Below, one piece after another: positions 1-11,500 of a stretch of 64,000 nucleotides of DNA; the stretch's first letter is position 1, and every line of letters begins with the position of its first letter. A program made the position numbers and the translations under genes. Origin of the DNA: Hyalella azteca (taxonomy: Eukaryota; Arthropoda; Malacostraca; Amphipoda; Hyalellidae). The stretch lies in assembly GCF_000764305.2 (NCBI RefSeq), contig NW_025939632.1, positions 344,259-408,258 on the forward strand. The letters are read 5' to 3'. Under the pieces are notes generated by a model. The model ran no database searches. It was not told the DNA's origin and was given only the letters and a program-made list of their open reading frames with translations.

Positions 1-1429
1 CCATAACTGACGATTGATTGAGATAGCTGCTGGACTTATTGCCTGATCCGTAGTTTGCTAGGCATTTTAAGACTGAACATATGCTCCTGCATAGCTTCGT
101 CTGGACTTATTGCTTGGTCCGTAATTTGCTAGGCATTTTAAGACTGAACATATGCTCCTGCATAGCTTCGTCTAGTCTGTTCTTGAAGATGTTCATACTC
201 GGAGCGTCATTTTGAACAGTTTTTGGTTTAGTTTAGTTCTTCTTTTCTTCTTCGGCTTTATTTACTATACAATTTACCTTTAGAGTACCCCATTGACACG
301 AAGATTCACTGAGTAAACACACTCACTCATGGGTATGTAATTTAATTATTACAGAATTATTTTCACCTGAACGACACAGCAAGGGACTTCTGTACATTTG
401 ATAAGATATTCACTGTGTTGTCTTGGTTACGAATGGACGTGGCGCCTGTACATGTTAACATGGCTATTAACAGCACAGTTATCATGGCTATAGCAGTACA
501 TGTCATCATAGCTATGACAGTACATGTTGTCATGGCCATATCAGCACATGTTATTATGGCCTATACCCGCACATTTATTATGACTGTGGCAGTATAAGCT
601 ACCATGGCTCTACCTTCAAAGACTAGTGCGACCGCAGTTAATCTTGTGTCTAGTACAGGAAGCTTGAAAAGTTTTAGAAAATTACTAATTTTTATTATAT
701 ATCGTTTTTCAGGTCTTGATTTAAGCACTCCACAACAACCCTCCATTACACTCTCATTGATGCCTTTCGGCTCCAGATATGTAACCCGATTAACTATTTA
801 TACCATACGGTAATGTAGTCACAACTGAAATGTGTGCTCACCAGCCTGAGAATGCTGATGACTAACAGCTTCTTCAGGCGTAACTCAGGAGAATTCACAC
901 GTATTCAATATGGGAAAATATTTATTACGATATTGGAACATGTTGGTACGGTGGCATCAGCTGTAATCAGTTCTAAATTTTATATAAATTCTTCTGCTTT
1001 CAAGCGTTTCCACAAGTCAAGAAAAAAGTTGGTTGTTGAATGACGTAATAATCCTGCAATGTAAAATAGGACACCTGAAATCTAATACATTAGAGGACTG
1101 ATGGAATCAATAGAATATACCATATTACTTCAATTATGAATCTTAAAACATGGATTATTGTGCGAAAAATATTTTAGGAAGCATTAAAGCCTCTTAAGAC
1201 TCTGAAACAAGACTCCCAGCAAAGAATCATTCTTAGAAGAAGCGCTACGTACAGGTTATGTATATCAAACCAACTCGATATTTTCAGCGCTCTAATTCAA
1301 GCTTTGATTCAAGCGCATTTTTTCCACGACTAATTCGGATACAAATCATAGCAAAAATATTCTGGTAGCATAGCATGAAAATCTAATTTAGCGTTTTTAG
1401 ATCAATTATTTTAGCAGCTTTTCGATAGA
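1..1429. other. Intergenic, no gene recognised
   Basis: A 73-bp duplication (about 33-178, GGACTTATTGCYTGRTCCGT) and a 30-bp degenerate repeat at 440-595 (ACATGTTATCATGGCTATAG). The short ORFs here follow these repeats and look non-coding. Confidence 0.6.
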
Positions 1430-2500
1430 ACAAATTCCGCCTAAAAGCAAGGCGGAATCGCATCCCGAATGCGAGACCTGTATGCAAGAGCTCGAAATCA
1501 AGCTAAAAAAAGTATTCGCACCGCAGTAAAAAACTTTGAAAAAAATATTGCACAAAATGCAAAATAGAACCCGGAATCCTTTTTTTAGGCTAGTGCGAGG
1601 GGTAAGACTAAGGACGGTATTTCTGATGTAATAGTAGACCAACGAAAGATATCCTCTGATGAGGGCAAGGCTAACGTTCTTAATGAGTTCTTTGGTAGTA
1701 GAAGTAGTAGTAGAAGTTGTAGAATGGTTTGCTAGCGCTTCAGCTATCAAGCTATTTTGCACCGGAGGTCAAAATGTAACATCGCCAGCAAGGCGGAAGA
1801 AAATTATTCAATATCTCAAATTATTCATCACCCACAAGGGGCGGAAGGTCTCAATTGTCCAGCCCGCTGAAGCTGGCTTGAAGGAAGCAGCGTTAGCATC
1901 TCAAAGAGACGAAGTGACAAGGAGGGACAGGTGAAAAGCAACAGAAACGAAGACACTCGAACAAGAGGTCGCTTACACGGGACGTCGGCCTCCCGCACGA
2001 GAGAGACAGAGAAGGGAAATGTAAGGAATCCTACCTACATAATAACTTAACCCCATATAAGATCTGCAGTCAGACACTGCGAGCTCAGCGGTGGGGTGCT
2101 CAGGAACATGTTATCATGGCTATAGCAGTAAATGTCATTAGCAATAGGAACGCAAAATCACATAGGACTTCTGACGAGCTCAGACACGCGTCAAATGAGT
2201 TCTTTAGCAGCGTGTTCAAAGGTGAGGACTTGAACAGTATTCCAGATATTGAGGAGTACCCAGTCGATTCGAAGTTGACAGGTTTTGAAATAAGAGGTTC
2301 TCAAGCACCTGGTCGCTCTAAATCCCATCAAGTCATGTGGTCCAGACGGCATCCATCCCAGATTGCTTAAAGAATTAAGCTACCGTCCTGGCCGACCCAT
2401 TGACAGTATTCTTTAAAAAACTTGAGCAAAGGAACTTTGCCGACCGAATGGGAAGAAGCTCAAGTAACACCATTGTTCAAAAAAGGTGACAAAAAACGAA
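1430..2500 (+). pseudogene. Decayed non-LTR retrotransposon (LINE) reverse-transcriptase fragment, interrupted
   Basis: Fragments in several frames read YARARNQAKKSIRTAVKNFE, then ISDVIVDQRKISSDEGKANV LNEFF. After a 500-bp insertion the frame resumes as NEFFSSVFKGEDLNSIPDIE, then GPDGIHPRLLKEL. These match the linker and start of the reverse transcriptase of Jockey/CR1-like LINEs. Stops and frameshifts show it is dead; the catalytic domain proper is not seen. Confidence 0.8.
1694..2193 (-). mobile_element. SINE-like retroposon, copy 1, inserted in a LINE
   Basis: Flanked by a 12-bp target-site duplication, AATGAGTTCTTT, at 1682-1693 and 2194-2205. It shares long stretches with 10350-10819, for example around CACCCACAAGGGGCGGAAGG and TCTCAAAGAGACGAAGTGAC. 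The simple-repeat end at the left (GTAGTAGAA-type) looks like a 3' tail, so the element probably lies on the minus strand. No coding capacity or clear tRNA head was recognised. Confidence 0.75.
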
Positions 2501-4736
2501 AAAAAGACTCAAATATGGTCTAAAATGCAGTAGTTCATGAAGCCCCTAAAGGCGAAGAACCGAGGAGAATCTGTGAATCTCGCTTGTAGCTTGCAATGAA
2601 AAATATTGTACGAATCGCAACTGAAGGCGCAGAAACAAGCATTGTTGTCAGATGTTTTCTCAAGCCTTCGCCTCCAGGTAGGAGAGTTGCTGACAACGTG
2701 CATTGTTTTGTGACGTTGACGGTGGTAACGTTGTGACGTCGGAAATACTAACACGATATTTTTAGTGAACGGGCAGATAATGAAATTATTTCTTTGCAGC
2801 GACGTAGTGGGCTGTTGATGGAATTGGTTAACAAAACGTCGTAATTTCCATTTCCTATAGTATTTACGTTAAATAAACGTCAGGTAACGAGAGAAACGCA
2901 AAGGTTTGATAAAAAATTAATCATAAAATTATAGTTATTAGAGAAGTGTACAGGAAAATGAATACGGTAATTGGATCGAGTGTATGATTTTATTCACATG
3001 TATTTACACCATTCAACAATATAACACAATAGATCGAGTAACGCTCAACATGAACAACAATCAACAAGATTATTGCGGTTCGCAAAACAACGGCGCTGCA
3101 GAAGAGAATAACCAAACAAATATCAATAAAAATTCTTCGCCAGCTACCCTGGCAAGAGAAATTTTTAAAGGTGGAATAAAGGATAAAAAGTAGAAGAAAA
3201 ATTTAAGATCCATCTTTTAGCTAAAGGTAGATAATGTATTTCCCAGCATTATTAATCCTACTGACAAGTGACAACGACAATTCTAATCACCTATAACGCG
3301 TAGCTAACAGTTTAACTATCAGTGCTCGTTTAGCTGACGAGATATGAGGTAGGATACCAGAAGCTGAGTGTAACTGTCACAATTAATAAAGTAGCAATGA
3401 CAGATCAGGAAATATTGAAGAAAAAATGTAAATACATTAACGAAGAATGTTTGCTGACATTAGTGAATAACAGCAAATAAGTTAAAAATTAGCAATGCAA
3501 TGATTGAAATTACGGTGCTAGAGGAGCCCACAATACTGTGTTGAATTTCGCAAGGCAACTGCTGTGCAATGTTTCCGATTTAATATATAACAAATGCTTA
3601 TGAAATGAATAACAAAGGCACAAAGTGAATGGAAATAATGTAACCATTAAACAACCATACAAATTCTAGTTTGTTTTTACAGGTTTCAGCCTCCAGATCT
3701 AGGGGGATGGTGAAGGCTGCTGGAGTGAATGTCATCATCCATCTGTTGCAGCACAATAACACTTTCGCAACTTGAATAAGTTATACACGTCGAAAAATAA
3801 CTTTATTGCGTGTTATGTACGGGCACAATAACACTAAAGCAAATTGAACAAGTTATACCCCTCAAAAAATAACTTTATTACGTGTTATGTACGGGCACAA
3901 TAACACTTTAGCAAATTGAACAAGTTATACCCCTCGAAAAATAACTTTATTACGTGTTATGTACGGGCACAATAACACTTTAGCAACTTGAATAAGTTAT
4001 ACCCGTCGAAAAATAACTTTATTACGTGGAGAAGTACGGCCAAAAGCGTCCGTACAAAGAACAAGTGGTTCATTGAACACCGCGAGCCGTAAATGTAATA
4101 CGCTAAGCCAGACGATAAATGATAGCGCAGTTGATGAACACAGTAAACTTAAAGTATGTTAACACGTGCACCATATATACCGTATATACAAGACACAATC
4201 TACACAACAAGGCAACAATAATCCTCTCTGAATAATCAACAGAATCGTACACAACCAAATAATAAATGCTGTACAAGTTGATTTATGTAAACAGTTTATG
4301 TACAGTTGTATGTAATGGTTCTAATCAACATATAGATAATTTACGGTCACAAACCTGCAAATCTATGCGATTCCTAGTATCATAGTTCACACAAATCATG
4401 TCAAATTATAGGTTCATGTAGGTACAAAACTCTAAAGCACAAGCACAACATTAATTCCTAATGCACACTCATCGTATGACATGAACATCAAGCTGTGAAT
4501 GACCCTGAGTGCTGAATGAGTGACAGTATTGCCGTGAATTTCCTCTAATTATCTACTGCACACTTATTTATTATTTATTTATTTATATTATTTATTTATC
4601 TACAGTAGACAATTCCTTGGAATTATCTACTGCAGAAAGATCCCTTGTAATTTCCTTGCATATCAACTATTGTTATGCGTACTAACGGCAATTGTCAGTT
4701 TTGGTGCAGTAGGAGTGCAGGCTATGCGTGTTACTG
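2501..4736. other. Intergenic, one 72-bp array
   Basis: Four 72-bp units at 3751-4027 (GCACAATAACACTTTAGCAA, then CGAAAAATAACTTTATTACG). A+T-rich elsewhere. No gene recognised. Confidence 0.6.
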
Positions 4737-4790
4737 CCGTGGTGGTGCATCACTTGCATCACTTCCTCCTGCCGTAGTGGTGGTGGTGGT
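4737..4790 (-). repeat. Isolated copy of the TAF3 C-terminal repeat
   Basis: CACTACGGCAGGAGGAAGTG on the minus strand, about 0.5 kb beyond the main array, preceded by extra CAC triplets. Confidence 0.8.
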
Positions 4791-5206
4791 GTAAAGGATA
4801 GAAATAGTTGGGTATTTTAATGTTATGCGAGGCGATAATTTTTGTTCCAAAATGGTTTATTATTTTGAATTTGTCATTTTAGTTTAGAGTTTACGGAAGG
4901 CTATAAGTGCGGAAGGAGAAGGTGATAAGATTATTCTGTCATGGAAAGCCGGAGCGGAGGTATGTGCTGCGTTAGGATGTGGATATGTAAATATATATGT
5001 GAATAGATTGATGTGAACAAATTGTGTAAATACTTAGGTTATATATATATATGAATACTTTAATGTTTAGGTAACTATTATTTATCTGTTTTATTTGTTT
5101 CTTTTGTAGGAAAGCCTCAAATCTCAGAGTCAAGAGTTAGTCTCGAAAGCCATGCATCCAAGATGAAGTCTTGAAGTGTTAATGTGCCGAAGTTATTATA
5201 TATTAT

Positions 5207-5212
5207 TTTATT
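5207..5212 (-). terminator. Probable TAF3 polyadenylation signal
   Basis: AATAAA on the minus strand about 235 bases past the TAF3 stop codon, just beyond the stop-codon-derived tandem array. Distance and orientation fit; use is inferred. Confidence 0.5.
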
Positions 5213-5219
5213 GTGTTCA

Positions 5220-5462
5220 GAGAGCCCCAACAATGGAGCATCACTTGCATCACTTCCTCCTGCCGTGGTGGTGCATCCCTTCCTCCTGCCGTGGTGGTGC
5301 ATCACTTGCATCACTTCCTCCTGCCGTGGTGGTGCATCACTTGCATCACTTCCTCCTGCCGTGGTGGTGCATCACTTGCATCCCTTCCTCCTGCCGTGGT
5401 GGTGCATCACTCGCATCACTTCCTCCTGCCGTGGTGGTGGTGCATCACTTCCTCCTGCCGTG
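5220..5462 (-). repeat. Array built from the TAF3 last codons and stop
   Basis: Minus-strand unit CACCACGGCAGGAGGAAGTG plus ATGCAAGTGATG, several copies of 21-39 bp. It repeats the codons HHGRRK and the TGA. A stray copy lies at 4737-4790. Confidence 0.88.
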
Positions 5463-5586
5463 ATGATGTTTCTTCTTCTCGCGCCGCGGGTTGCCCGGCA
5501 GGTTGCGCTGCTTGTGTTGCGCCAGACACCGCGGGCAGTACCAGTTCTCCGCCTCGTTGGGGGGCACCTGGATGCCCACGCACACC
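5445..5586 (-). CDS. Taf3: TAF3 exon 11: second half of the PHD finger and C-terminus
   Basis: Acceptor GGTCCGCAG; base G completes the Trp codon. The frame VCVGIQVPP, then ENWYCPRC, supplies the last three cysteine ligands, completing C4HC3 with exon 10. A basic tail ending EKKKHHHGRRK and TGA follows, comparable to the Lys/Arg-rich end of other TAF3 proteins. The final codons and stop are the unit of the array immediately downstream. Confidence 0.95.
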
Positions 5587-8500
5587 CTGCGGACCAAGCA
5601 TCAAACATCAAACATCCAGCATCGAGTTGGGCGGTACCTGGATGCCCACGCACATGATTAGGAATAGGAATAAATTATAAACAATGATTAGGAATAGGAA
5701 TAAATTATAAGCAAGAATAGGAAACTAGGACTTATGGGAAAAACACATGTCGTCACGAAAATTCAAGCGACGCCAACCGAGTGCGGGTCTACGCGTAATC
5801 GGGGCTATATAAGGCGAGCGCGGCGGATGTGGAGTCAGTTGAGCGCGGAGGCCCTTGTATTCCGCATGTCGTTGTAGCGCGACCAAGACTGAAGGTCGTG
5901 GACGGTGCAGGTGTTTTCTCTGACTTAGCCGACGTAATTGTGGAAAGACTTTCGCGAGAGTGAGATGAAAAGTGTTGCAAGTAACCGACGAAGGAGATAA
6001 CTGTGAAAACCGAGACGAACACCGTGAGCCTTGTATAGGATTCACCACGACGAATTGCCACTGTTTCACGTTCGTACTGCCGCGAGAGGAAAACTGAACG
6101 ACGGATTCGACACCACCGAGCACAGGGGCCACGACAGACTGCTGCGAAGCTAATTATCTGAAGCCGATATCGAAGAACTACAGAGAACCTGATCGAAGAA
6201 CTACCCGACCGTGAGGATACTCATGTCCTAGTCCTACACCGGGCAACTGATTTCATCCTCGTGTTTTCGACGACTGCCGAAGTCACGATCGCGAAGGAGG
6301 CTTCACGGAGCATCCCCGACTCCGGGAACGTAACTGCAACCCACGACAACAGCCAGACCACGCAGCTTCGCCTTGGACTAGATCGTCTCAAACAAGCCCG
6401 GTGTGTAGATTAAATTATTAGCGTGCATTGTAGCCACTTTAATTTAGCCTCGCTGAATTAGTCTCAATTAGTTATTCGGAGCCCGTAGTAGTTGTCTAAC
6501 TCTGTTGTCTCCGGCCCAGATCCGTGTAGGATAAGATTTTTCTTCTGCAAGTAAGCCCGTGCTCTCGTTATTGTCATCATTCCTGGCTCTGTAACTAGGC
6601 GTAGGGTATTTGTTTTTTAGTATATGAGGTCGGAGATAAATGTGTGTGTCTTTCTCCTTGTCAAGTCGTAGCTGCCAGTATAGGGAACCTTCCATCGCGA
6701 CCTATTGACCACTCGGACAATGTACAGAAAATACCAACCTGACAGTAAATAGCGTACATACAAACTCTATCGAAGGAAAAGTTCATTCATGCGACTGATG
6801 AGATTAAAATAGGTGTCGAAATACCCGGCTGTATCGAAATAAATATGAATACTTATCGTCGCAACCTCCTATATCGATAAGCATGGCTTCGGTTGCTATC
6901 ACTACATCAAGACTAAAAGAAAAGTAGAAAAATTAACGAACCGTCATTCTAATCACACACTCTGCGGTCCAAGCACCAAGCATCAGCTTATTATACAAGG
7001 GCAACGTTAGTTCAAATAAAGATAAGCTAGCCAAATTATAGCAAACTTATTACTAAGCAGCACAGAACATCAATGATGTCAGCGACTGCATTGAGATACT
7101 CGTTAATGATACCCGCGACTGCAGTGCGATATTTACCACTGAGACCTGCGACTGGAGTGCAATATTTACCACTGAGACCCACTTCTTCTCTGCGATACTC
7201 ACCAATGATACCAATCATCGCAGGTATCGCAGCCGATCATCGGCGATCCATCGTCCTGCTTGCCGCACGTCGGACAGATCCAGACCTCGTTGCCCTGGTC
7301 GTCCTGGGGACAGACAGATCATACAGTTACGTCTATCATAATAATCATATTAAACGTCTATTAAATATCTATTATCGTGTCAATTATCAAGTTTGTCAAT
7401 AGGACAACAATGTAAAACATCGAAGAAGAAAATAATTTTGATTGAAAAAAAAGGTGGTATACAGATAGAAGAATGAGTGATTATACTCAGCAGATCAATA
7501 ATATAGTTAGCTGTGAATAGCTGGTGCATAACTACTAGTCACTTCACTAATGCATGTAATAACCTGCCACAAAATAACCTACCTACACTAAATAACCTAC
7601 CACTAAATAACATACCTACCCTAAATAACCTACCTACACAAAATAACCTACCTACCTACACTAAATAACCTACCACAATATAACCTACCTACACTACATA
7701 ACCTACCACAATATAACCTACCTACACTAAATAACCTACACTAAATAACCTACCACAAAATGACCTACCTACACTAAATAACCTACCACAAAATAACCTA
7801 CCTACACTAAATAACCTACCACAAAATAACCTACCTACACTAAATAACCTACCACAAAATAACCTACCACAAAATAACATACCTACACTAAATAACCTAC
7901 CTACACTAAATAACCTACAACAAAATAACCTACCTACCACAAAATAACCTACCACAAAATGCCCTAAGGACGATATAGCATCGGCCACGACGGGCGCCGC
8001 TAAGGGCTCCGGTAGGGGCGGGGGCGCTGCGGGCAAGACGGGCACACTGGCGATGGTGGTGGTGATGAGGCCTGATGATGACTTGGTGATGGTGGTGGTG
8101 ATGAGGCCTGATGATGACTTGCTGCTGCTGACCCCGCGGGGGGATGGTGACGGGACACTTGCAGGCTTTTTCGTCGCGGCTGGGAAATGTCAATATAAAA
8201 TGTCAATAAATATCAATAAATATGTATCATTATTGATAAATATCAATATATAAATATCAATATAACAAGCAATAGATGAAACATGGAGGAATAAATGCTT
8301 ATAAATCCTTATTTATAATCTGGCATTATTTCGACAAAAGGGACGAGTTTCTGAAGAAGAAAACAAAAATAATGACATCATCCAAAAATACCTATCAACG
8401 TTATGCATAAAATTCATTTAAATCTGCTGTATTGGCTCTACATTTGTCGGGCGGGTTAAAATTGTAAAAAAAACACAGGATATGGGCTTATTTTACAATT

Positions 8501-11500
8501 ATTTTATTTTTATGGGGGATCTCTAGGGCACAACCCACCTGCCACCAGGGCACAACCCACCTGCCACCAGAACACAACCCACCTGCCACCAGAACACAAC
8601 CCACCTGCCACCAGAACACAACCCACCTGCCACCAGAACACAACCCACCTGCCACCAGAACACAACCCACCTGCCACCAGAACACAACCCACCTGCCACT
8701 TTGTCATCAACCACAGCACTCTTAATCTTGAGCGGAGGCACCACCCTGAGACCGGCATCTGGTGGAGGGGTCGCTCGGTCTTTGCTCGGCTTGGTCTCCT
8801 TATGGACCAAAGGCGGGCTCTCCCTATGGGCAGAGTTCCTGCCTTTATCTTTGGAAGAGGAGCCGCCGTGGAGCTTTGGAGGACGTGTGATGAGGGCGGA
8901 GATCTTGGCGAGCTCCGGAGACCCTGGTTGGTCGTCCCTAGTTAAAGGCGCAGCAGGAGGCGGTGAAGGGGAAGCTCGGCCCGTTGGGATAGAGGAGGTC
9001 ACGGAGAAGCTCGAGAGACTCGAGTCGTGAGGCTCGCTTCTCTTTATTACGCTGAGGGGGCATAAAGGGATCAGTTAGGCATACAACTATCGAGGAAAAA
9101 ACGAAATTACGGCTTTTACATATAGAATTTATAACGCTGCGGGGCATAGATGGATCAGTCAGACATACAACTATCGAAAGGAACACAAAATTAAGGCTTT
9201 TGCGTATAAAACTATTCGAAATTAAGATTTTTTATGATCAATACAAGTGAGAATACCACATTAAGCAACGCGTGATGAGAAGCTCGAGAGACTCGAGTCG
9301 TGAGGTTCACTTCTCTTTATTACGCTGAGGGGGCATAAAGGGATCAGTCAGACATACAACTTTCGAGGGGAAAACACAACTACAGCTTTTACAAATAAAA
9401 CTATTCGGAATGAATTTTTTGTTTATAATTAATACAAGTGAGATTACCACACTAAGCAACGCGTGATATTTGTCACGTTACGAAGATATAAACTCAAGAT
9501 GAACTTCCACCAAACTAATGCCCAATTTGGACGGGTTTCTGCAGAACTTTTGCGAGTAAACATGGAAATTAAATAAATTACTCATCGGCAATTGAGCATC
9601 CACCCCGAATGATACAAACTAAGTAATGAAACCAAGCTATCGAATAAGCGTACAAATTCATTTTAGTAACTTTTTTTTTGTAGAACGAGACATTCCAAGT
9701 TTTAGTGCGCACTAGTTAAGAATTGGGTAGGTATTAAAAAATGACCACGCTATTAGAAATGATTTTAAGAGCATGCCTGCCATTTTTAATGTTCATTTCA
9801 AGAGCGAATCCCTAGTTACCTATGATCATTTCAAGAGCGAATGCCTAGTTACTTATGATCATTTCAAGAGCGAATGCCTAGTCACTTATGATCATTGCAA
9901 GTTATGTTTCAAGAGCGAACAAGAGACTGAGATCGATAGGTGGTATTTGTACCAGCACTGTGATAACTTGTAGCAGGGGGAGGGTAAAGGCAGATTTCAC
10001 GCTCATCATGGTTTCCTTTAGTTTAGCTACGAAATATTTCACGAAAGAAGTAATTGATCTTGCGTCTAAATGAATTCAATGCTTTTACTCAGTGAGCGCA
10101 AATTCAACGAGAAACATTGTACGAAATTATTACGTACAATGTCTGATATAAAAAATGTAAAGTCTGTATAAAAGAAATTTAAAGTCTGATATAAATTAAA
10201 ACAGGATGATTAATATCACTAGCTTGTTGAAGGATTAATGACGAAGAAATTCCTGGGCAAAATTGTATTGTTATAAAAACTAGACCATGGATGGCGCTCA
10301 ATAATTGAAATTTTCGACTTTTAGAAGCCAAATCAGGAACTATGGATCAGTTAGTTAGTTAGTTAGTTTAGTGGCCAAATGTTTACTAGCGCTTCAGCTA
10401 TTTAGCTATCTCGCACCGAAATTCAAGATGAACATCACCGTAGAGGTGGAAGGTCTCAATTATTCATCACCCACAAGGGGCGGAAGGTCTCAGTTGTCCA
10501 GCCCGCTGAAGCTGGCTCGAAAGAAGCAGCGTTAGCATCTCAAAGAGACGAAGTGACAAGGAGGGACAGGTGAAAAGCAAACGGGACGTCGGCCGCCCGC
10601 ACGAGAGAGACAGAGAAGGGAAATGTAAGGAATCCTACCTACATAATAACTTAATTTAAGGTATCCTGCCTACATAATAACTTAACCCCACAACTGAGAT
10701 CTGCAGTCAGACACCGCGAGCTCAGCGATGGGGCGCTCAGGAACAATCCCCCCTAGGAACGCGAAATCCCATAGGACTTCTGGCGCGCACAGACACACGT
10801 CAGAAGTCCCCCCTGATGGGGAACTATGGATCAGGCCGATATTACCAGCAATGCTACCAAAAACTCTGCGCACTCCTAGTAGGTATGATACGTTAGGGAT
10901 GAAGCACGTACGTATCAAATCCTCAAGTGCAAATTGACGGACTAACTAAAATATTTAAAATTTATCTGCGACAGAAGCAGCGAAAAGTCGAACAAACATA
11001 CGTGGGTGTTACCTAAAAAAGAATGCAAGTATTAATCTAAAGCGAGATTTTATAGAAGACTAAGCTAAACTCGCAACTACAATTAGTACTACAATGCCAG
11101 GAAAACTTCTCCAAATAAAGTGGCTCTCAATCGAAAAAAGTCAGCCCTATATGAGGAATTGCACATAAATTTCAGAGCAATGACCTTAAATAAATTTGTA
11201 AAAGTTTTGAGGGCTCAGTTGTACCACTCAACAGAAAGAGTTCAAAAATTAACTTAGCTCATAAGCTGTTAAAAAGGCGGGCTCCGATCATCCTAAATAA
11301 ATATAGCTGGTATGAGTAGCTGTCAAAAAAATATACTTAAATCACTAAGAATAAATATAGCTGGTATGAGTAATTTGGTAATAAAACCACTCCAGGATCA
11401 CTACATAATGAACTTACAATAAGTTAACTGCAAGTTTTAGATGTGGCAACGCCATGTCAAAACCGCGACGTAAGAGAGCAAAACCTTCGCTGAGAATCAC

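Noticed and set aside
5725..6132. 135-codon minus-strand ORF in TAF3 intron 10
   Set aside because: GC-rich segment opposite a TATA/Inr promoter; no recognisable domain and no fitting splice sites.
7930..8206. His-rich and Ser/Pro-rich frames over TAF3 exon 9
   Set aside because: Both are open, but only the third frame joins exon 8 and exon 10 in phase and reaches the donor.
8938..9186. Alternative frame of TAF3 exon 8 reading RNKEKRASRLESLELLRDLL
   Set aside because: It looks protein-like but stops within the exon and does not match the splice phases of exons 7 and 9; the other frame does.
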